Made by a program: the position numbers and the translations under genes
Part shown: piece by piece, positions 54,235-63,761 of the stretch
How positions within the stretch are numbered: position 1 is the first letter of the stretch
Layout of the letters: every line of letters begins with the position of its first letter
The notes under the pieces: generated by a model
What the model saw: only the letters and a program-made list of their open reading frames with translations
Told to the model about the DNA's origin: nothing
Database searches by the model: none
Origin: Oceanirhabdus seepicola
GTDB lineage: Bacteria > Bacillota > Clostridia > Clostridiales > Clostridiaceae
Length of the DNA: 64,000 nucleotides
Direction: 5' to 3'
NCBI RefSeq assembly: GCF_023684385.1
Contig: NZ_JAGSOJ010000002.1
Location: 868,001 to 932,000, forward strand

Positions 54235-54906
54235 TCAAGGTCGTAATTGATAAAAAAAGTCTCCGTTAGAATCACAAATGGCAAAAAATACTTTTTTATA
54301 ATCATTAATTTTATGTCTTATTAGTTGTTCTTCAAGCCAATGGATATCTTTACGGATTACTTTCAAATTATTATAATTTATTCTACCATCTAATATCAAT
54401 GTAACAGGGAGTTTATCCTGGGTTGAACGTATATTTAAATCAGATTTTGTTACATTCGTTTTTGATGTTCTTGGAATAATAGATAACTCACCACTTGTTT
54501 CTAAAATAGCATACTCAATATCTTCAATATTATAAAAACCTTTTAATCGTAATTCTTCAAGCAAATCATTTAAATTGACTTTCTGATATTCCAACTGTTC
54601 TACTTGAATTTTACCTTCCTCAATAAGAACAGTAGGTTTTCCACAAAGGTATTTTCTAGCACATTCACTTTTTAAAGATAAAAACATAGTGAAAACCTGT
54701 AAAAATAATAAAGTTACAATTGGTCCTATTACGTGAATTAATGGTATTCTAGCATCTTGCATTGGAATAGTTGCAAGTTGAGAAATCATTACTGTTATAA
54801 CAAGTTCAAAAGGCTGCAATTGACCCAATTGCCTCTTGCCTGTTAATCTTATTATGACAAGAGTAAAGAAATATAATATAATAGTTCTAATAATCAAAAT
54901 AAACAT
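54235..54906 (-). CDS. DUF421 (YetF-type) membrane protein
   Basis: A 223-residue protein. Three membrane helices occupy residues about 1-80 (IIRTIILYFFTLVIIRLTGK, PFELVITVMISQLATIPM, VIGPIVTLLFLQVFTMFLSL); the remainder is the two-lobed cytoplasmic DUF421 domain (KPTVLIEEGKIQVEQLEYQK; LILDGRINYNNLK). The family includes YetF, YkjA and YrbG, present in many sporulating Firmicutes and linked to spore properties in Bacillus. AGGATGATTACTT precedes the ATG. It forms an operon with DUF4363. Confidence 0.92.
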   Translation of the reverse strand: MFILIIRTIILYFFTLVIIRLTGKRQLGQLQPFELVITVMISQLATIPMQDARIPLIHVIGPIVTLLFLQVFTMFLSLKSECARKYLCGKPTVLIEEGKIQVEQLEYQKVNLNDLLEELRLKGFYNIEDIEYAILETSGELSIIPRTSKTNVTKSDLNIRSTQDKLPVTLILDGRINYNNLKVIRKDIHWLEEQLIRHKINDYKKVFFAICDSNGDFFYQLRP

Positions 54907-55063
54907 AAGTAATCATCCTAACTTTTGGGGTACAATTATATTTTATACATAATAATAAAAATTATTATAAACAATACTAATAATGTATAGGAGATAAGGG
55001 GCATGGGAAAAAATAAGTTAGTTTAAATTATTTTTAAGTGTTTCTAAAGGGGGTATATGAATA

Positions 55064-56716
55064 ATGTATAATATAACATTGATTGATGGTAGAAACGTAA
55101 CGGTGGATGAAGGGCAAATATACCTGGATTTGGTGGAGAAATATGGATTAAAGAACGAGATTCCAGTAGTATTGGCAAAGTTCAATGGTAAACTTAGGGA
55201 ACTTAATAAATCAATAAAAGAGAACGGTTTTTTTGATGTGGTTGATATAAGGAATAAATCTGGAATGAGAGCATATATTAGGACTCTAAAAATGGTTTTA
55301 ATAAAAGCCACTTTAGATATATTTCCTGAGGCAACTATAACAATAGAACATTCTCTTAGTAAGGGATTATTTGGAGAAATTCATAAAAAAACAGCTTTAA
55401 ATGAAGATGATATATTGAAAATAAAAGATAAAATGCAGGAATTGATAGAAAGTGATATTGAAATAAAAAGAGAAAAAGTTAGTATTGATAGAGCAATTGA
55501 AATATTTGAAGCATACGGTATGAATGATAGAGTTAGAGTATTAAAACACGTAAATAGAGAGTTTATAACATTATATGAATTAGACGGATACTATGATTGT
55601 TTCTATGGACTTATGGCACACTCTACAGGTGTTATTAAGACTTTTGATTTAATAAAATATGAAAGTGGGTTTATACTTAGATTTCCAACTAGAAACAACC
55701 CTCTTGAATTACCGAAATTTGTACAACATGAAAAATTGGCTAAAATCTTTTATGAGAGTGAACAGTGGGGAAAAATCTTAAATGTTGGTGATTTAGGTGG
55801 ACTAAATGAAATAATAGTAAAAGGTGATATTGGAGAGTTTATCAGAGTAAATGAAGCACTTCATGAGAAAAAAATAGCATATATAGCGGATATGATTACA
55901 AATAGGAAAGAAATAAAAGTAGTGTCAATTGCAGGTCCTTCTTCATCGGGGAAAACTTCATTTACGAATAGACTTGGAATTCAGCTTAGAGTTAATGGGG
56001 ATATTCCTATTTTGATTTCTCTCGATGATTATTTTGTTGATCGTGAAAAAACTCCAAAGGATGAAAATGGAGAATATGATTTTGAATCAATTTATGCTCT
56101 AGATTTAGAATTGTTTAATGAACATTTGAGTCGTTTATTAAATGGAGAAGAAGTTCAAGTTCCAGAATTTAATTTTAAAATAGGAAAAAGAGAATGGAAT
56201 GGTAAAAAATTAAGATTACCCGAAAATGGAATTTTGCTTATAGAGGGAATACATGGATTAAATGAAATGTTAACATCGTCAGTTGATAAACAGAAAAAAT
56301 TTAAGATATATATTAGTTGTTTAACACAATTAAATGTAGATAACCATAATAGAATTCCTACAACAGATGTTAGAACATTAAGAAGAATAGTTAGAGATGC
56401 ATTATCAAGAGGATTAGATGCAGAGAGAACTTTGAAAATGTGGCCGTCTATTAGAAGAGGAGAAGAAAGAAATATATTTGTTTTTCAAGAAGAGGCTGAT
56501 GCGATTTTTAACTCAAATTTAGTTTATGAGTTAGCAGTTTTGAAGAAATATGCAATAGAAGAATTGAAAAAGATAACTTCGGAAAGTACAGTGTATTATG
56601 AAGCAAAAAAACTTATAGCATTTTTAGAAATGTTCAAAGATGTAGATAAGGAATTGGTACCTGATAACTCTCTTCTTAGAGAATTTGTGGGGGGAAGCTA
56701 CTTCTATAAATATTAA
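55064..56716 (+). CDS. uridine kinase-like nucleoside kinase with TGS and ThrRS-type N-terminal domains
   Basis: A 550-residue protein. A TGS-like domain spans residues about 1-60, then a region resembling the threonyl-tRNA synthetase second additional domain (TITIEHSLSKGLFGEIHKKT near 90, followed by tandem helices), then a phosphoribulokinase/uridine kinase domain with Walker A GPSSSGKTSFTNRL near 291, SLDDYFVDRE, and LLIEGIHGLNEML near 395. The C-terminal kinase is complete, so phosphorylation of a nucleoside is expected. The role of the synthetase-derived front part is unknown; this fusion is common in clostridia. The RBS is AAGGGGG before ATG at 55064. Confidence 0.9.
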   Translation: MYNITLIDGRNVTVDEGQIYLDLVEKYGLKNEIPVVLAKFNGKLRELNKSIKENGFFDVVDIRNKSGMRAYIRTLKMVLIKATLDIFPEATITIEHSLSKGLFGEIHKKTALNEDDILKIKDKMQELIESDIEIKREKVSIDRAIEIFEAYGMNDRVRVLKHVNREFITLYELDGYYDCFYGLMAHSTGVIKTFDLIKYESGFILRFPTRNNPLELPKFVQHEKLAKIFYESEQWGKILNVGDLGGLNEIIVKGDIGEFIRVNEALHEKKIAYIADMITNRKEIKVVSIAGPSSSGKTSFTNRLGIQLRVNGDIPILISLDDYFVDREKTPKDENGEYDFESIYALDLELFNEHLSRLLNGEEVQVPEFNFKIGKREWNGKKLRLPENGILLIEGIHGLNEMLTSSVDKQKKFKIYISCLTQLNVDNHNRIPTTDVRTLRRIVRDALSRGLDAERTLKMWPSIRRGEERNIFVFQEEADAIFNSNLVYELAVLKKYAIEELKKITSESTVYYEAKKLIAFLEMFKDVDKELVPDNSLLREFVGGSYFYKY

Positions 56717-56773
56717 AATACAACATATATTAAATATAAATTGAGAATTTAAGTGTAAAGAAAAATGTTAAGG

Positions 56774-57012
56774 CGAATGTATAATGTATAATTGATAATG
56801 GAGAATGAAGGATGGTTCTGACTAAGGTCAGAACCTACATTATTATTGGTATGGAAACAATAGGGAGTTACTGGTTTCATTATAAATGAAACATTGTATT
56901 TATATTACAATGTTTTATGGCAGATAAAATGAGTAAAAATCTTTATCCTAAAGAACAATAAGGATGTAGTTTCTGCGAAAGCAGAAACATCCATCATTCT
57001 CCATTTTCCATT
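56774..57012. repeat. heptad-arm palindromic element, full copy C
   Basis: Left arm of AATGTAT/AATTGAT-type 7-bp units; internal hairpins GGTTCTGAC-TAAG-GTCAGAACC, ATTACAATG-type central stem and GTTTCTGC-GAAA-GCAGAAAC; right arm of CATTCTC/CATTTTC units complementary to the left. The rest of the 56717-57273 gap is AT-rich, with no ORF supported. Confidence 0.8.
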
Positions 57013-57273
57013 TTTTTTTGAAGGGTGTTTTATCCAAAGAATTTTCCATGAACCAAAACAATATCTTTTAACCACAAAATTTATTAAAGATTTTCAACAT
57101 TGGGAAATAAAAATAAGTATTGTATGTTTAGTTTTTTTAAAATATAATATTTCTGTTGTGAAAATATGAATGTTGAGAATTAAAATTTTTTATACAACTA
57201 TTTTGGAATAAAATTGAAATGAAAGTGAAAGCTTAATTATTCTTTATATAAATATGAATAGGGAAGTGATAAA

Positions 57274-57966
57274 ATGAAAAATTATGGTGTTTTTGATATA
57301 TTGGGACCTGTTATGATAGGCCCATCCAGTTCACATACTGCAGGTGCTGCAAGGTTAGCGAAAATGGCAAGTACTATTTCAGGGGAAGGAATTGAAAAAG
57401 TTGAGTTTATATTACATGGCTCCTTTGCTAAAACATATAAGGGGCACGGTACAGATAGAGCGTTAGTTGGTGGAATTCTAGGTATGGATCCATGGGATAT
57501 TCGTATAAGAAATTCATTTTCTCATGCTCAGGATCAAAAATTAGAATACTCTTTTATTGAGGGAGACTTAGGTGATGTGCATCCTAACACAATTAAATTT
57601 AGGATATTTAAGGAAAGTGGTAGAATAGTTGAAATATCAGGGTCATCCATTGGCGGAGGAAGTATAAGAATATATGAAGTAGATGGTCAACCAGTTGAAT
57701 TAAATGGTGAGTATCCAACATTAATAATTTCATATAAAGATCAACCTGGAATGTTATCGAAGATTAGTACTGTTTTATACCAGAGTGAAATAAATATTGC
57801 TTTTCTGAAAGTATTTAGAAATATAAGAGGTGAAAAGGCTGTAATGGTGTGTGAGACTGATTCTGGCTGCGGTCGTAGTATACGTCAAAGAATTAGAGAT
57901 TTAGGAGACATATACTCTGTGAAGGAAATTAGACCTTTAAAGGAAGGTGAAGAGAATGTTTGTTAA
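57274..57966 (+). CDS. sdaAB: L-serine dehydratase, iron-sulfur-dependent, beta subunit
   Basis: A 230-residue subunit of the [4Fe-4S] L-serine deaminase, which converts serine to pyruvate and ammonia. The N-terminal domain has DILGPVMIGPSSSHTAGA near residue 8 and GSFAKTYKGHGTDRALVGGI near 50; the C-terminal half is an ACT-like domain (TLIISYKDQPGMLSKIS) that may bind serine. RBS GGGAAGTGATAAA precedes the ATG. Its last 11 bases overlap the alpha-subunit gene, so translation is coupled and subunits are made together. Confidence 0.96.
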   Translation: MKNYGVFDILGPVMIGPSSSHTAGAARLAKMASTISGEGIEKVEFILHGSFAKTYKGHGTDRALVGGILGMDPWDIRIRNSFSHAQDQKLEYSFIEGDLGDVHPNTIKFRIFKESGRIVEISGSSIGGGSIRIYEVDGQPVELNGEYPTLIISYKDQPGMLSKISTVLYQSEINIAFLKVFRNIRGEKAVMVCETDSGCGRSIRQRIRDLGDIYSVKEIRPLKEGEENVC

Positions 57967-58825
57967 TACTGGAAAAGAACTGATAGAAGCCTGTAGTAAA
58001 GAGAATATTTCAATAAGTGAGTATACAATAAGGACTCAAATTGACACAGAAGGAAGCAATAGAGAAGTTGTAATAAATAAAATGAGAAATAATCTTAAAG
58101 TAATGAAGGATTCTGCTGAGTATGCACTTAAGAATAGTGTGAAATCTGTTAGTGGTTTAATAGGTGGGCAAGCAAAAACATTATATGATTATTCTCTTAA
58201 TGAAAAAACGTTAACGGGAGAGTTTATGGTGAGGGCTATGGCGAGAGCACTTTCATGTTCAGAAGTGAATGCTGCTATGGGAAGAATAGTAGCTGCGCCT
58301 ACAGCTGGATCATGTGGAATTTTACCAGCTGTTATAATAAGTGCCGCTGAAAAGTTAGAGAAAAATGATGAAGAAATGATAAATGCATTATTCACAGCTT
58401 CAGGAGTAGGTATTATCATAGCAAAGAATGCTACATTGTCAGGAGCAGAAGGTGGATGCCAAGCTGAGTGTGGGTCTGCTGCAGCAATGGCAGCGGCTGC
58501 AGTGATAGAGATGATGGGCGGAACTCCAGAGATGGCATTGCATGGAGCGGCAATAGTAATAAAAAATATTTTAGGGTTGGTTTGTGATCCAGTAGCAGGA
58601 TTAGTAGAAATACCTTGTGCAAAAAGAAATTTAGCAGGTGCTGTTAATGCTCTTTCAACTGTAGATCTTGTAATGAGCGGTGTTACAAGTTTTATACCAT
58701 TTGATGATGTTGTTAGTGCTATGTATAAGGTAGGAAAAAGTTTACCTTGTGAGTTAAGAGAGACAGCATTGGGTGGGATAGCAACAACTGAAACAGGGAT
58801 ATTATTAAAAAATAAAGTTTTATAG
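57956..58825 (+). CDS. sdaAA: L-serine dehydratase, iron-sulfur-dependent, alpha subunit
   Basis: A 289-residue catalytic subunit. Cluster and substrate segments are visible: AAPTAGSCGILPAVI near residue 118, SGAEGGCQAECGSAAAMAAA near 160 and VCDPVAGLVEIPC near 205, which together supply the Cys ligands of the [4Fe-4S] cluster. The start at 57956 is used because it gives the standard N terminus and has GGAAGGTGAAG just upstream. It overlaps sdaAB by 11 bp. The enzyme is oxygen-labile, in keeping with an anaerobe. Confidence 0.96.
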   Translation: MFVNTGKELIEACSKENISISEYTIRTQIDTEGSNREVVINKMRNNLKVMKDSAEYALKNSVKSVSGLIGGQAKTLYDYSLNEKTLTGEFMVRAMARALSCSEVNAAMGRIVAAPTAGSCGILPAVIISAAEKLEKNDEEMINALFTASGVGIIIAKNATLSGAEGGCQAECGSAAAMAAAAVIEMMGGTPEMALHGAAIVIKNILGLVCDPVAGLVEIPCAKRNLAGAVNALSTVDLVMSGVTSFIPFDDVVSAMYKVGKSLPCELRETALGGIATTETGILLKNKVL

Positions 58826-58856
58826 AATAAATATAGTAACTCATATTAAATCCTCT

Positions 58857-58886
58857 CATAAGATATATAGTAATATTTTATGAGAT
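58857..58886 (+). promoter_or_regulatory. hairpin just upstream of the CAX exchanger start
   Basis: CTCATAA and TTATGAG with inner GATAT/ATATT pairs form a stem whose 3' edge touches the GAGATGAA ribosome site. It could reduce translation of the exchanger or end the sda transcript weakly; there is no T run. Confidence 0.35.
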
Positions 58887-58894
58887 GAATTATT

Positions 58895-59905
58895 ATGAGT
58901 TTAATTTTTTTAAGTATTCAAAATATCACTGGAGTTATATTTTATTCCATACTTATTATAGTCCTTGCATTTTTACTAGGGAAAAGTACTAATAATCTTT
59001 CTGATATGTTAGGATATAAGATTGGAGGGTTGATAGGGGCTACACTAGGAAATCTTCCAGAACTAATTATGGGTATCTGGGCATTACGTTACGGTATGAT
59101 CCATATGGCACGTGGGGCCTTAATGGGATCTATTATTAGCAATATGTTATTAGGACTTGGAATTGCTGTAGTACTAGGAGGAGTAAAATATAAAGAGCAA
59201 CGATTTAATAAAATTATTGCTAGAACAAATTTTAACATGTTATTTATGGCTATGATTTTTTTAGGTATATTAGCTGCATTAAAGGGGTATGGAAATATAT
59301 CTCTAAATATTGAGCAATCGATAAGTACACAAGTTGCAATGGTTATGCTTGGAGTATACCTTCTAGGACTAGTGTTTTCATTGATAACACACAGGAATAA
59401 TTTCGTTCTAAGTGAAGATGGTGAACAAATAGAAAAAAGCCCTAAGGGTAATATATTAAAGATGATTATAAAATTGTTCTTAATTTCAATTTCTTTGTAT
59501 TTTGTAAGTGAGAAATTAATTGGTAATTTAAAGATTGTTGTGGAGAGTTATAATATTTCTGAAGGGTTTATGGGAATAATACTAATACCATTATTAGGGA
59601 ATATCGGTGAGAATACATCTGCAATAATGGGTGCATTAAGGAACAAAGTTAATTTGAGTTTAGAGACTGCCATAGGCTCAAGTATACAGATGGCATTATT
59701 TGTAACACCAATTATGGTGATTGTATCAGTATTTATAGGCATAAACTTAACCTTATTTTTTTCAGTGTTCCATGTAATTATGATAGGTGCAGCAGTTGGA
59801 ATATCATACTTTGTCTTTCAAGATGGAAAAACTTATTGGTTTGAAGGAATAATATTGATTTCAACTTATATAATAATAACATTAGCATATTATTATTTGC
59901 CTTAG
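58895..59905 (+). CDS. calcium/cation-proton antiporter, CAX family
   Basis: A 336-residue membrane antiporter with about 11 hydrophobic helices. The two alpha-repeats with acidic residues of the CaCA superfamily are visible: GATLGNLPELIMGIWALRYG near residue 50 and LGNIGENTSAIMGALRNKVN near 230, with GSSIQMALFVTPIMV following. Such proteins expel Ca2+ or other cations in exchange for protons. The GAGATGAA site before the ATG is a weak RBS and is partly covered by a hairpin. It follows sdaAA by 69 bp without a strong terminator, so cotranscription is possible. Confidence 0.93.
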   Translation: MSLIFLSIQNITGVIFYSILIIVLAFLLGKSTNNLSDMLGYKIGGLIGATLGNLPELIMGIWALRYGMIHMARGALMGSIISNMLLGLGIAVVLGGVKYKEQRFNKIIARTNFNMLFMAMIFLGILAALKGYGNISLNIEQSISTQVAMVMLGVYLLGLVFSLITHRNNFVLSEDGEQIEKSPKGNILKMIIKLFLISISLYFVSEKLIGNLKIVVESYNISEGFMGIILIPLLGNIGENTSAIMGALRNKVNLSLETAIGSSIQMALFVTPIMVIVSVFIGINLTLFFSVFHVIMIGAAVGISYFVFQDGKTYWFEGIILISTYIIITLAYYYLP

Positions 59906-59920
59906 GAACATTTAAAACAA

Positions 59921-60006
59921 AAAGAACAAAGAGCAAAGAACAGAGAATAAATGGGGAAGAAAAACATCCATATTTGTTCTTTATTCTTTAATCTCTGTTC
60001 TTTATA
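59921..60006. repeat. heptad-arm miniature hairpin, copy K
   Basis: Left arm of four AAAGAAC-type 7-bp units, loop region with AAATGGGGAAGAAAAACATCC, right arm of complementary units (GTTCTTT, ATTCTTT, AATCTCT). It follows the exchanger gene. Confidence 0.65.
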
Positions 60007-60051
60007 TTGATAATCTCAATATATATTAATTAAGAATGAAAATTTTTATTT

Positions 60052-60122
60052 AGGTGTATGAAAATAAATAACAAGTCAAATATACTAGCATATTGACTAG
60101 TTATTTATTTAAAGATGCCTTA
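60052..60122. repeat. palindromic repeat family 2, copy 2
   Basis: AGGTGTATG plus AAATAAATAACAAGTCAA on the left, complement ending AGATGCCT on the right, about 15 bp between. It closely matches copy 1 at 40918-41022 but has a short core. Confidence 0.75.
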
Positions 60123-60173
60123 AGAAGGTATTATTAAGCAAATAATTAATGAACATAAGTTAGGTGATATACT

Positions 60174-60503
60174 TTGACTCAGAGAAAAGTAATAGAGTCT
60201 TACTTTCAAGATTTAAACAATTTGGTGGACATATTGACAAAATTGGTTGGATCATATAGGTCCCTGATTGGAGGTGCGGATGAAATAAGTAGAATAACTT
60301 TTGCAGATAAAGGTAATGTAAAAGACGCACTTAAAAGGGCCGAAGAATTAGGCGCGATAATTGATGAAATAATAAAAACATTAGATAAAGTGTGTTATAC
60401 TTATATTAATTATACTAAGATTAAATCAGAAGCCGTTAGGGCAAAAATTGATGCACAAAACATAATGATAGAAATTAATGAAGAACTAAAATTTAGAAAT
60501 TAA
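60174..60503 (+). CDS. hypothetical helical protein, 109 residues
   Basis: A cytoplasmic all-helical protein with no Cys, signal peptide or membrane segment and no motif I recognise. Hydrophobic heptad positions (LNNLVDILTKLV; AEELGAIIDEIIKTLDKV) suggest a small helical bundle or coiled coil. It starts with TTG at 60174, with AGGTGAT 5 bp upstream; no ATG fits. The lipid kinase gene starts 36 bp after its stop, so the two are probably cotranscribed. Unusual among its neighbours only for its start codon. Confidence 0.65.
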   Translation: MTQRKVIESYFQDLNNLVDILTKLVGSYRSLIGGADEISRITFADKGNVKDALKRAEELGAIIDEIIKTLDKVCYTYINYTKIKSEAVRAKIDAQNIMIEINEELKFRN

Positions 60504-60538
60504 GATAAAAAAATAGGAGATTAGGGGCGAATGTTATT

Positions 60539-61426
60539 ATGAAGAAGATATTATTTGTTTATAATCCTTTTTCAGGTGAAAGAATTATTTTAAACTATTT
60601 AGATAAGATTATTGAACTACACGAAAAAAATGGATACACAGTACATATAAAGAGAATTGAGAGAACAGAAGAATTACAAAATTACTTTCAGACTATTGAT
60701 GAAAAGTACGAATATATCTTGGTTTCAGGAGGAGATGGATCCATAGATATTGTAGTTAATGCTATGAAAAAAAGTAATATTGATTTACCTATCGGAATAA
60801 TACCAACTGGAACTGCAAATGATTTTGCTAAATTTTTAGATATACCTTTGGATATTGTTAAAGCATGCAAACAAGTGATTGATGGGACTGAATTTAAGGT
60901 GGATGTTGGGAAAGCTAATAATCAATATTTTGTTAACGTTGCAAGTATGGGGTTATTCACTGATGTTTCCCAAAAAACAGATACTAATATTAAGAATACA
61001 ATAGGAAAGCTGGCTTATTATATTAAAGGTATAGAAGAAATACCGAATCTTAGAAAATTGAAGGTAAAACTAAAGTGGGATAAAGGGGAGTTTGATGATT
61101 ATATATATCTGCTCTTGGTGTTAAATGGGAAGACTGCTGGAAATATAAATTTAGCATATAAAGCCGAACTTGATGATGGAAAATTAGATGTACTTGTGTT
61201 TAGAGCAACTAGAGTAACTCAAATTTTAACTATTTGTTACAGACTTATAAAAGGAGAGCATTTAGAAGAAAATATTGAAGGGTTAACTTACTTCAAATGT
61301 GATAACTTGTTTATTGAGTGTGAAGAAGGAATTGTAACTGATATTGATGGAGAAAAAGGACCAGATTTTCCTTTGGAAATTAGTTGCATAAACAAAGGGT
61401 TAACTCTTAGAGGAAAACCCTTATAA
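60539..61426 (+). CDS. diacylglycerol kinase-family lipid kinase (YegS/DgkB-like)
   Basis: A 295-residue soluble or peripheral lipid kinase. The nucleotide-binding GGDGSIDIVVNAM motif lies near residue 63, with IPTGTANDFAKFL near 92; the C-terminal beta-sandwich holds LDDGKLDVLVF and the conserved Asp/Glu pair (CEEGIVTDIDGEKGPDFP). The family phosphorylates diacylglycerol or related lipids to return them to phospholipid synthesis. The AGGGGCGAAT site before the ATG is moderate. It is the second gene after the 109-residue protein. Choice among diacylglycerol, undecaprenol or sphingoid substrates cannot be made. Confidence 0.9.
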   Translation: MKKILFVYNPFSGERIILNYLDKIIELHEKNGYTVHIKRIERTEELQNYFQTIDEKYEYILVSGGDGSIDIVVNAMKKSNIDLPIGIIPTGTANDFAKFLDIPLDIVKACKQVIDGTEFKVDVGKANNQYFVNVASMGLFTDVSQKTDTNIKNTIGKLAYYIKGIEEIPNLRKLKVKLKWDKGEFDDYIYLLLVLNGKTAGNINLAYKAELDDGKLDVLVFRATRVTQILTICYRLIKGEHLEENIEGLTYFKCDNLFIECEEGIVTDIDGEKGPDFPLEISCINKGLTLRGKPL

Positions 61427-61430
61427 AAGA

Positions 61431-61684
61431 TTAGTTGAGAGTTGAAAGTGGAGAGTGGAGAACGATAGATGGTTCTGACCAAAAGTCAGAACCTACATTG
61501 TGTTGTTCTTTAGAACAATAGGGTTTTACTTATTCTATCTTTAGATAAAATATTGTATTTAAATTACAATGTTTTATCTAAGATGAAACGAGTAAAACCC
61601 TATTGTCTTTGGAATAATAAATTTTAAATTTCACAGAGTGAAATGTCAATCGTTCTCAACTCTCAACTCACCACTCTCAACTTC
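61431..61684. repeat. heptad-arm palindromic element, full copy A
   Basis: The clearest copy. Left arm: four 7-bp units (GTTGAGA, GTTGAAA, GTGGAGA twice) then ACGATAGAT. Internal hairpins: GGTTCTGAC-CAAAA-GTCAGAACC; TTGTTC-TTTA-GAACAA; GGGTTTTACT pairing with AGTAAAACCC around GATAAAATATTGTA/TTACAATGTTTTATC; ATTTCAC-AGA-GTGAAAT. Right arm: four units complementary in phase to the left arm. Confidence 0.85.
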
Positions 61685-61686
61685 TT

Positions 61687-63573
61687 TTAAAATTTCTTTT
61701 TGCTGCTTTTGCCTTTTCCAACGTACTTCGAAGAATTTTTTTTCGAAGTACTTTTCTTTTTAAAGGTAGGGTGTTCCTTAATTAAACATTTAGGACCATT
61801 ACCGATTAAATCATAACGACCTGCTTTTAATAGAGCTTCTTTAACCAACTCATGATTTTTAGGATTGTTATACTGTAAAAGGGCACGTTGTGTTTTCTTA
61901 TCTTTATCCGTCTTTGGAACAAAAAGACTTTTACCTGTAAATGGATCTATACCTGTGTAGTACATTACTGTTGAAAGACTACCAGGAGTAGGATAAAAAT
62001 CTTGAACCTGCTCAGGAATGTGACCCATATCTCTAACAAATTCAGCTAGTTCAATAGCAGAATTAATGTCACTACCAGGGTGACTAGACATTAGATAAGG
62101 CACAAGGTATTGCTTGCTACCTAATTTTTTGTTTATCTTAACATATTTATCTCTAAATTTTTCATATACAGCTTTACCTGGTTTGCCCATATGACATAAA
62201 ACTTTATCGCTTATGTGTTCAGGTGCAACCTTAAGTTGACCGCTTATATGATGCTCACAAAGTTCATCAAAGAATTTTGTGTTTTTATCATGAATCAAAT
62301 AATCATATCTTATTCCAGAGCGCACAAAAACTTTTTTAATCTTAGGGTGACTTCTTACTTCTCTAAGTATATTAAGATATTCACTGTGATCAATAATCAA
62401 GTTTTTACAAGGTTTAGGGAAGAGACATTGTTTCTTTGTACATACTCCTTCAGTTACCTGTTTATTACATGCTACATTTCTGAAGTTAGCTGTAGGGCCT
62501 CCGATATCATGAATATACCCTTTGAAATTTTCATCAGTGGTTATTAAATCAGCTTCAAGTATGATGGATTTTTCACTTCTTTTTTGAATAACTCTTCCTT
62601 GATGGAAAGTAAGCGCACAGAATGAACATCCACCAAAACATCCTCTATGGCTGGTAATTGAAAAATTAATTTCCTTAATAGCAGGTATTCCACCCATTGA
62701 TTCATAAACTGGATGATAATCACGTGCATAAGGTAGTGAATATACAAAATCCATCTCTTCAACTGTTAGCGGGAATTGAGGGGGATTCTGAATTATATAT
62801 CTGTCACCATGTTTTTGAACAACAGCTCTGCCTTTTATGGCGTCCTGTTCGTAATACTCTAATTTAAAGCTTTCAGCATATTTATTTTTGTCATCAGCGC
62901 ATTCTTCATAAGAGGGTACCTCTATATGACTATATTCTAAAGAGTCTAGGGAATTTTTAAGTAATACTGTCCCTCTAACATCTGTTATATCTTTTATAGA
63001 TTTACCATATGATAAAAGGTTTGATAACTCAATTACCGTTTTTTCGCCCATACCATAAAGTAACATATCAGCTTTTGAATCTAATAGTATGCTACGTCTA
63101 ACCTTGTTAGACCAATAATCATAATGAGCAAATCTTCTTAAACTACCTTCGATTCCACCTATTATAATAGGAACTTCGCTTTTAAAACATTCCCTTAGCT
63201 TATTGCAGTAAACAATAATTGCTCTATCTGGTCTGTGACCACGTTCGCCATTAGGTGAATATAAATCATTTTTACGGCGAATTTTGTTGACTGAATAATG
63301 ATTAACCATTGAATCGATGTTTCCTGAATTAACAAGGAAAGCATGTTTAGGTTTACCTAACTTCATAAAATCTTTTTTATCGCTCCAATCAGGCTGAGCG
63401 ATTATACCCACTGTAAAACCTTGTGATTCAAGAACTCTTGATATTATTGCTGTACCAAAAGATGGATGATCAACATATGCATCACCTGTAACAATTATAA
63501 AATCTAATTGATCTATATTTCTTTTTATTAAATCTTCTTTATTTATAGGAAGAAAATCTTCGCGTTTTTTCAT
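61687..63573 (-). CDS. YgiQ family radical SAM protein
   Basis: A 628-residue protein of the YgiQ family. A cobalamin-binding-like N-terminal domain ([20 protein letters not shown]) precedes the radical SAM barrel with cluster motif [10 protein letters not shown] near residue 312, GGPTANF near 350 and a C-terminal part with [10 protein letters not shown]. The reaction is unknown. The last 25 residues are Lys/Ser-rich and probably disordered. ATG at 63573 has GGAGGT 8 bp upstream. Its 3' end overlaps a terminator for the opposite strand. Monocistronic. Confidence 0.93.
   Translation of the reverse strand: MKKREDFLPINKEDLIKRNIDQLDFIIVTGDAYVDHPSFGTAIISRVLESQGFTVGIIAQPDWSDKKDFMKLGKPKHAFLVNSGNIDSMVNHYSVNKIRRKNDLYSPNGERGHRPDRAIIVYCNKLRECFKSEVPIIIGGIEGSLRRFAHYDYWSNKVRRSILLDSKADMLLYGMGEKTVIELSNLLSYGKSIKDITDVRGTVLLKNSLDSLEYSHIEVPSYEECADDKNKYAESFKLEYYEQDAIKGRAVVQKHGDRYIIQNPPQFPLTVEEMDFVYSLPYARDYHPVYESMGGIPAIKEINFSITSHRGCFGGCSFCALTFHQGRVIQKRSEKSIILEADLITTDENFKGYIHDIGGPTANFRNVACNKQVTEGVCTKKQCLFPKPCKNLIIDHSEYLNILREVRSHPKIKKVFVRSGIRYDYLIHDKNTKFFDELCEHHISGQLKVAPEHISDKVLCHMGKPGKAVYEKFRDKYVKINKKLGSKQYLVPYLMSSHPGSDINSAIELAEFVRDMGHIPEQVQDFYPTPGSLSTVMYYTGIDPFTGKSLFVPKTDKDKKTQRALLQYNNPKNHELVKEALLKAGRYDLIGNGPKCLIKEHPTFKKKSTSKKNSSKYVGKGKSSKKKF
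61723..61756 (+). terminator. plus-strand terminator inside the 3' end of the YgiQ gene
   Basis: GTACTTCGAA and TTCGAAGTAC form a perfect 10-bp stem followed by TTTTCTTTTT on the + strand. It would end transcripts from the lipid kinase gene after copy A, within the convergent gene's coding tail. Confidence 0.5.
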
Positions 63574-63653
63574 GGTCTATACCTCCAATACCATTTATCT
63601 TAACAAAAAAGATTCGCCTATTCAAATTAAATTAAAAATAATTTAAAAAATTC

Positions 63654-63683
63654 CGTTACATATAAATGAATTTATAATATAAT
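63654..63683 (+). promoter_or_regulatory. possible promoter of the 63.9-kb transporter leader
   Basis: TATAAT at 63678 with GTTACA at 63654 (18-bp spacer). A second TATAAT overlaps at 63673. Confidence 0.4.
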
Positions 63684-63712
63684 GAAAGTATTAGAAGATA
63701 TATCATACTATA

Positions 63713-63746
63713 AATACATATGGTGAAATAACTATATGTATTTTTT
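63713..63746 (+). terminator. early hairpin with T run in the transporter leader
   Basis: AATACATAT and ATATGTATT pair around 12 bases and are followed by TTTTT. If it terminates, only transcripts that read through reach the leader ORF. Confidence 0.5.
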
Positions 63747-63761
63747 GACGAGGTGAGTTTT

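Noticed and set aside
55018..55311. 97-residue open frame antisense to the nucleoside kinase start
   Set aside because: It overlaps the TGS domain of a clear gene and lacks an RBS.
61431..61684. CRISPR-like reading of the heptad arrays
   Set aside because: Units are 7 bp and directly joined, with no spacers, no 25-40 bp repeats and no cas genes.
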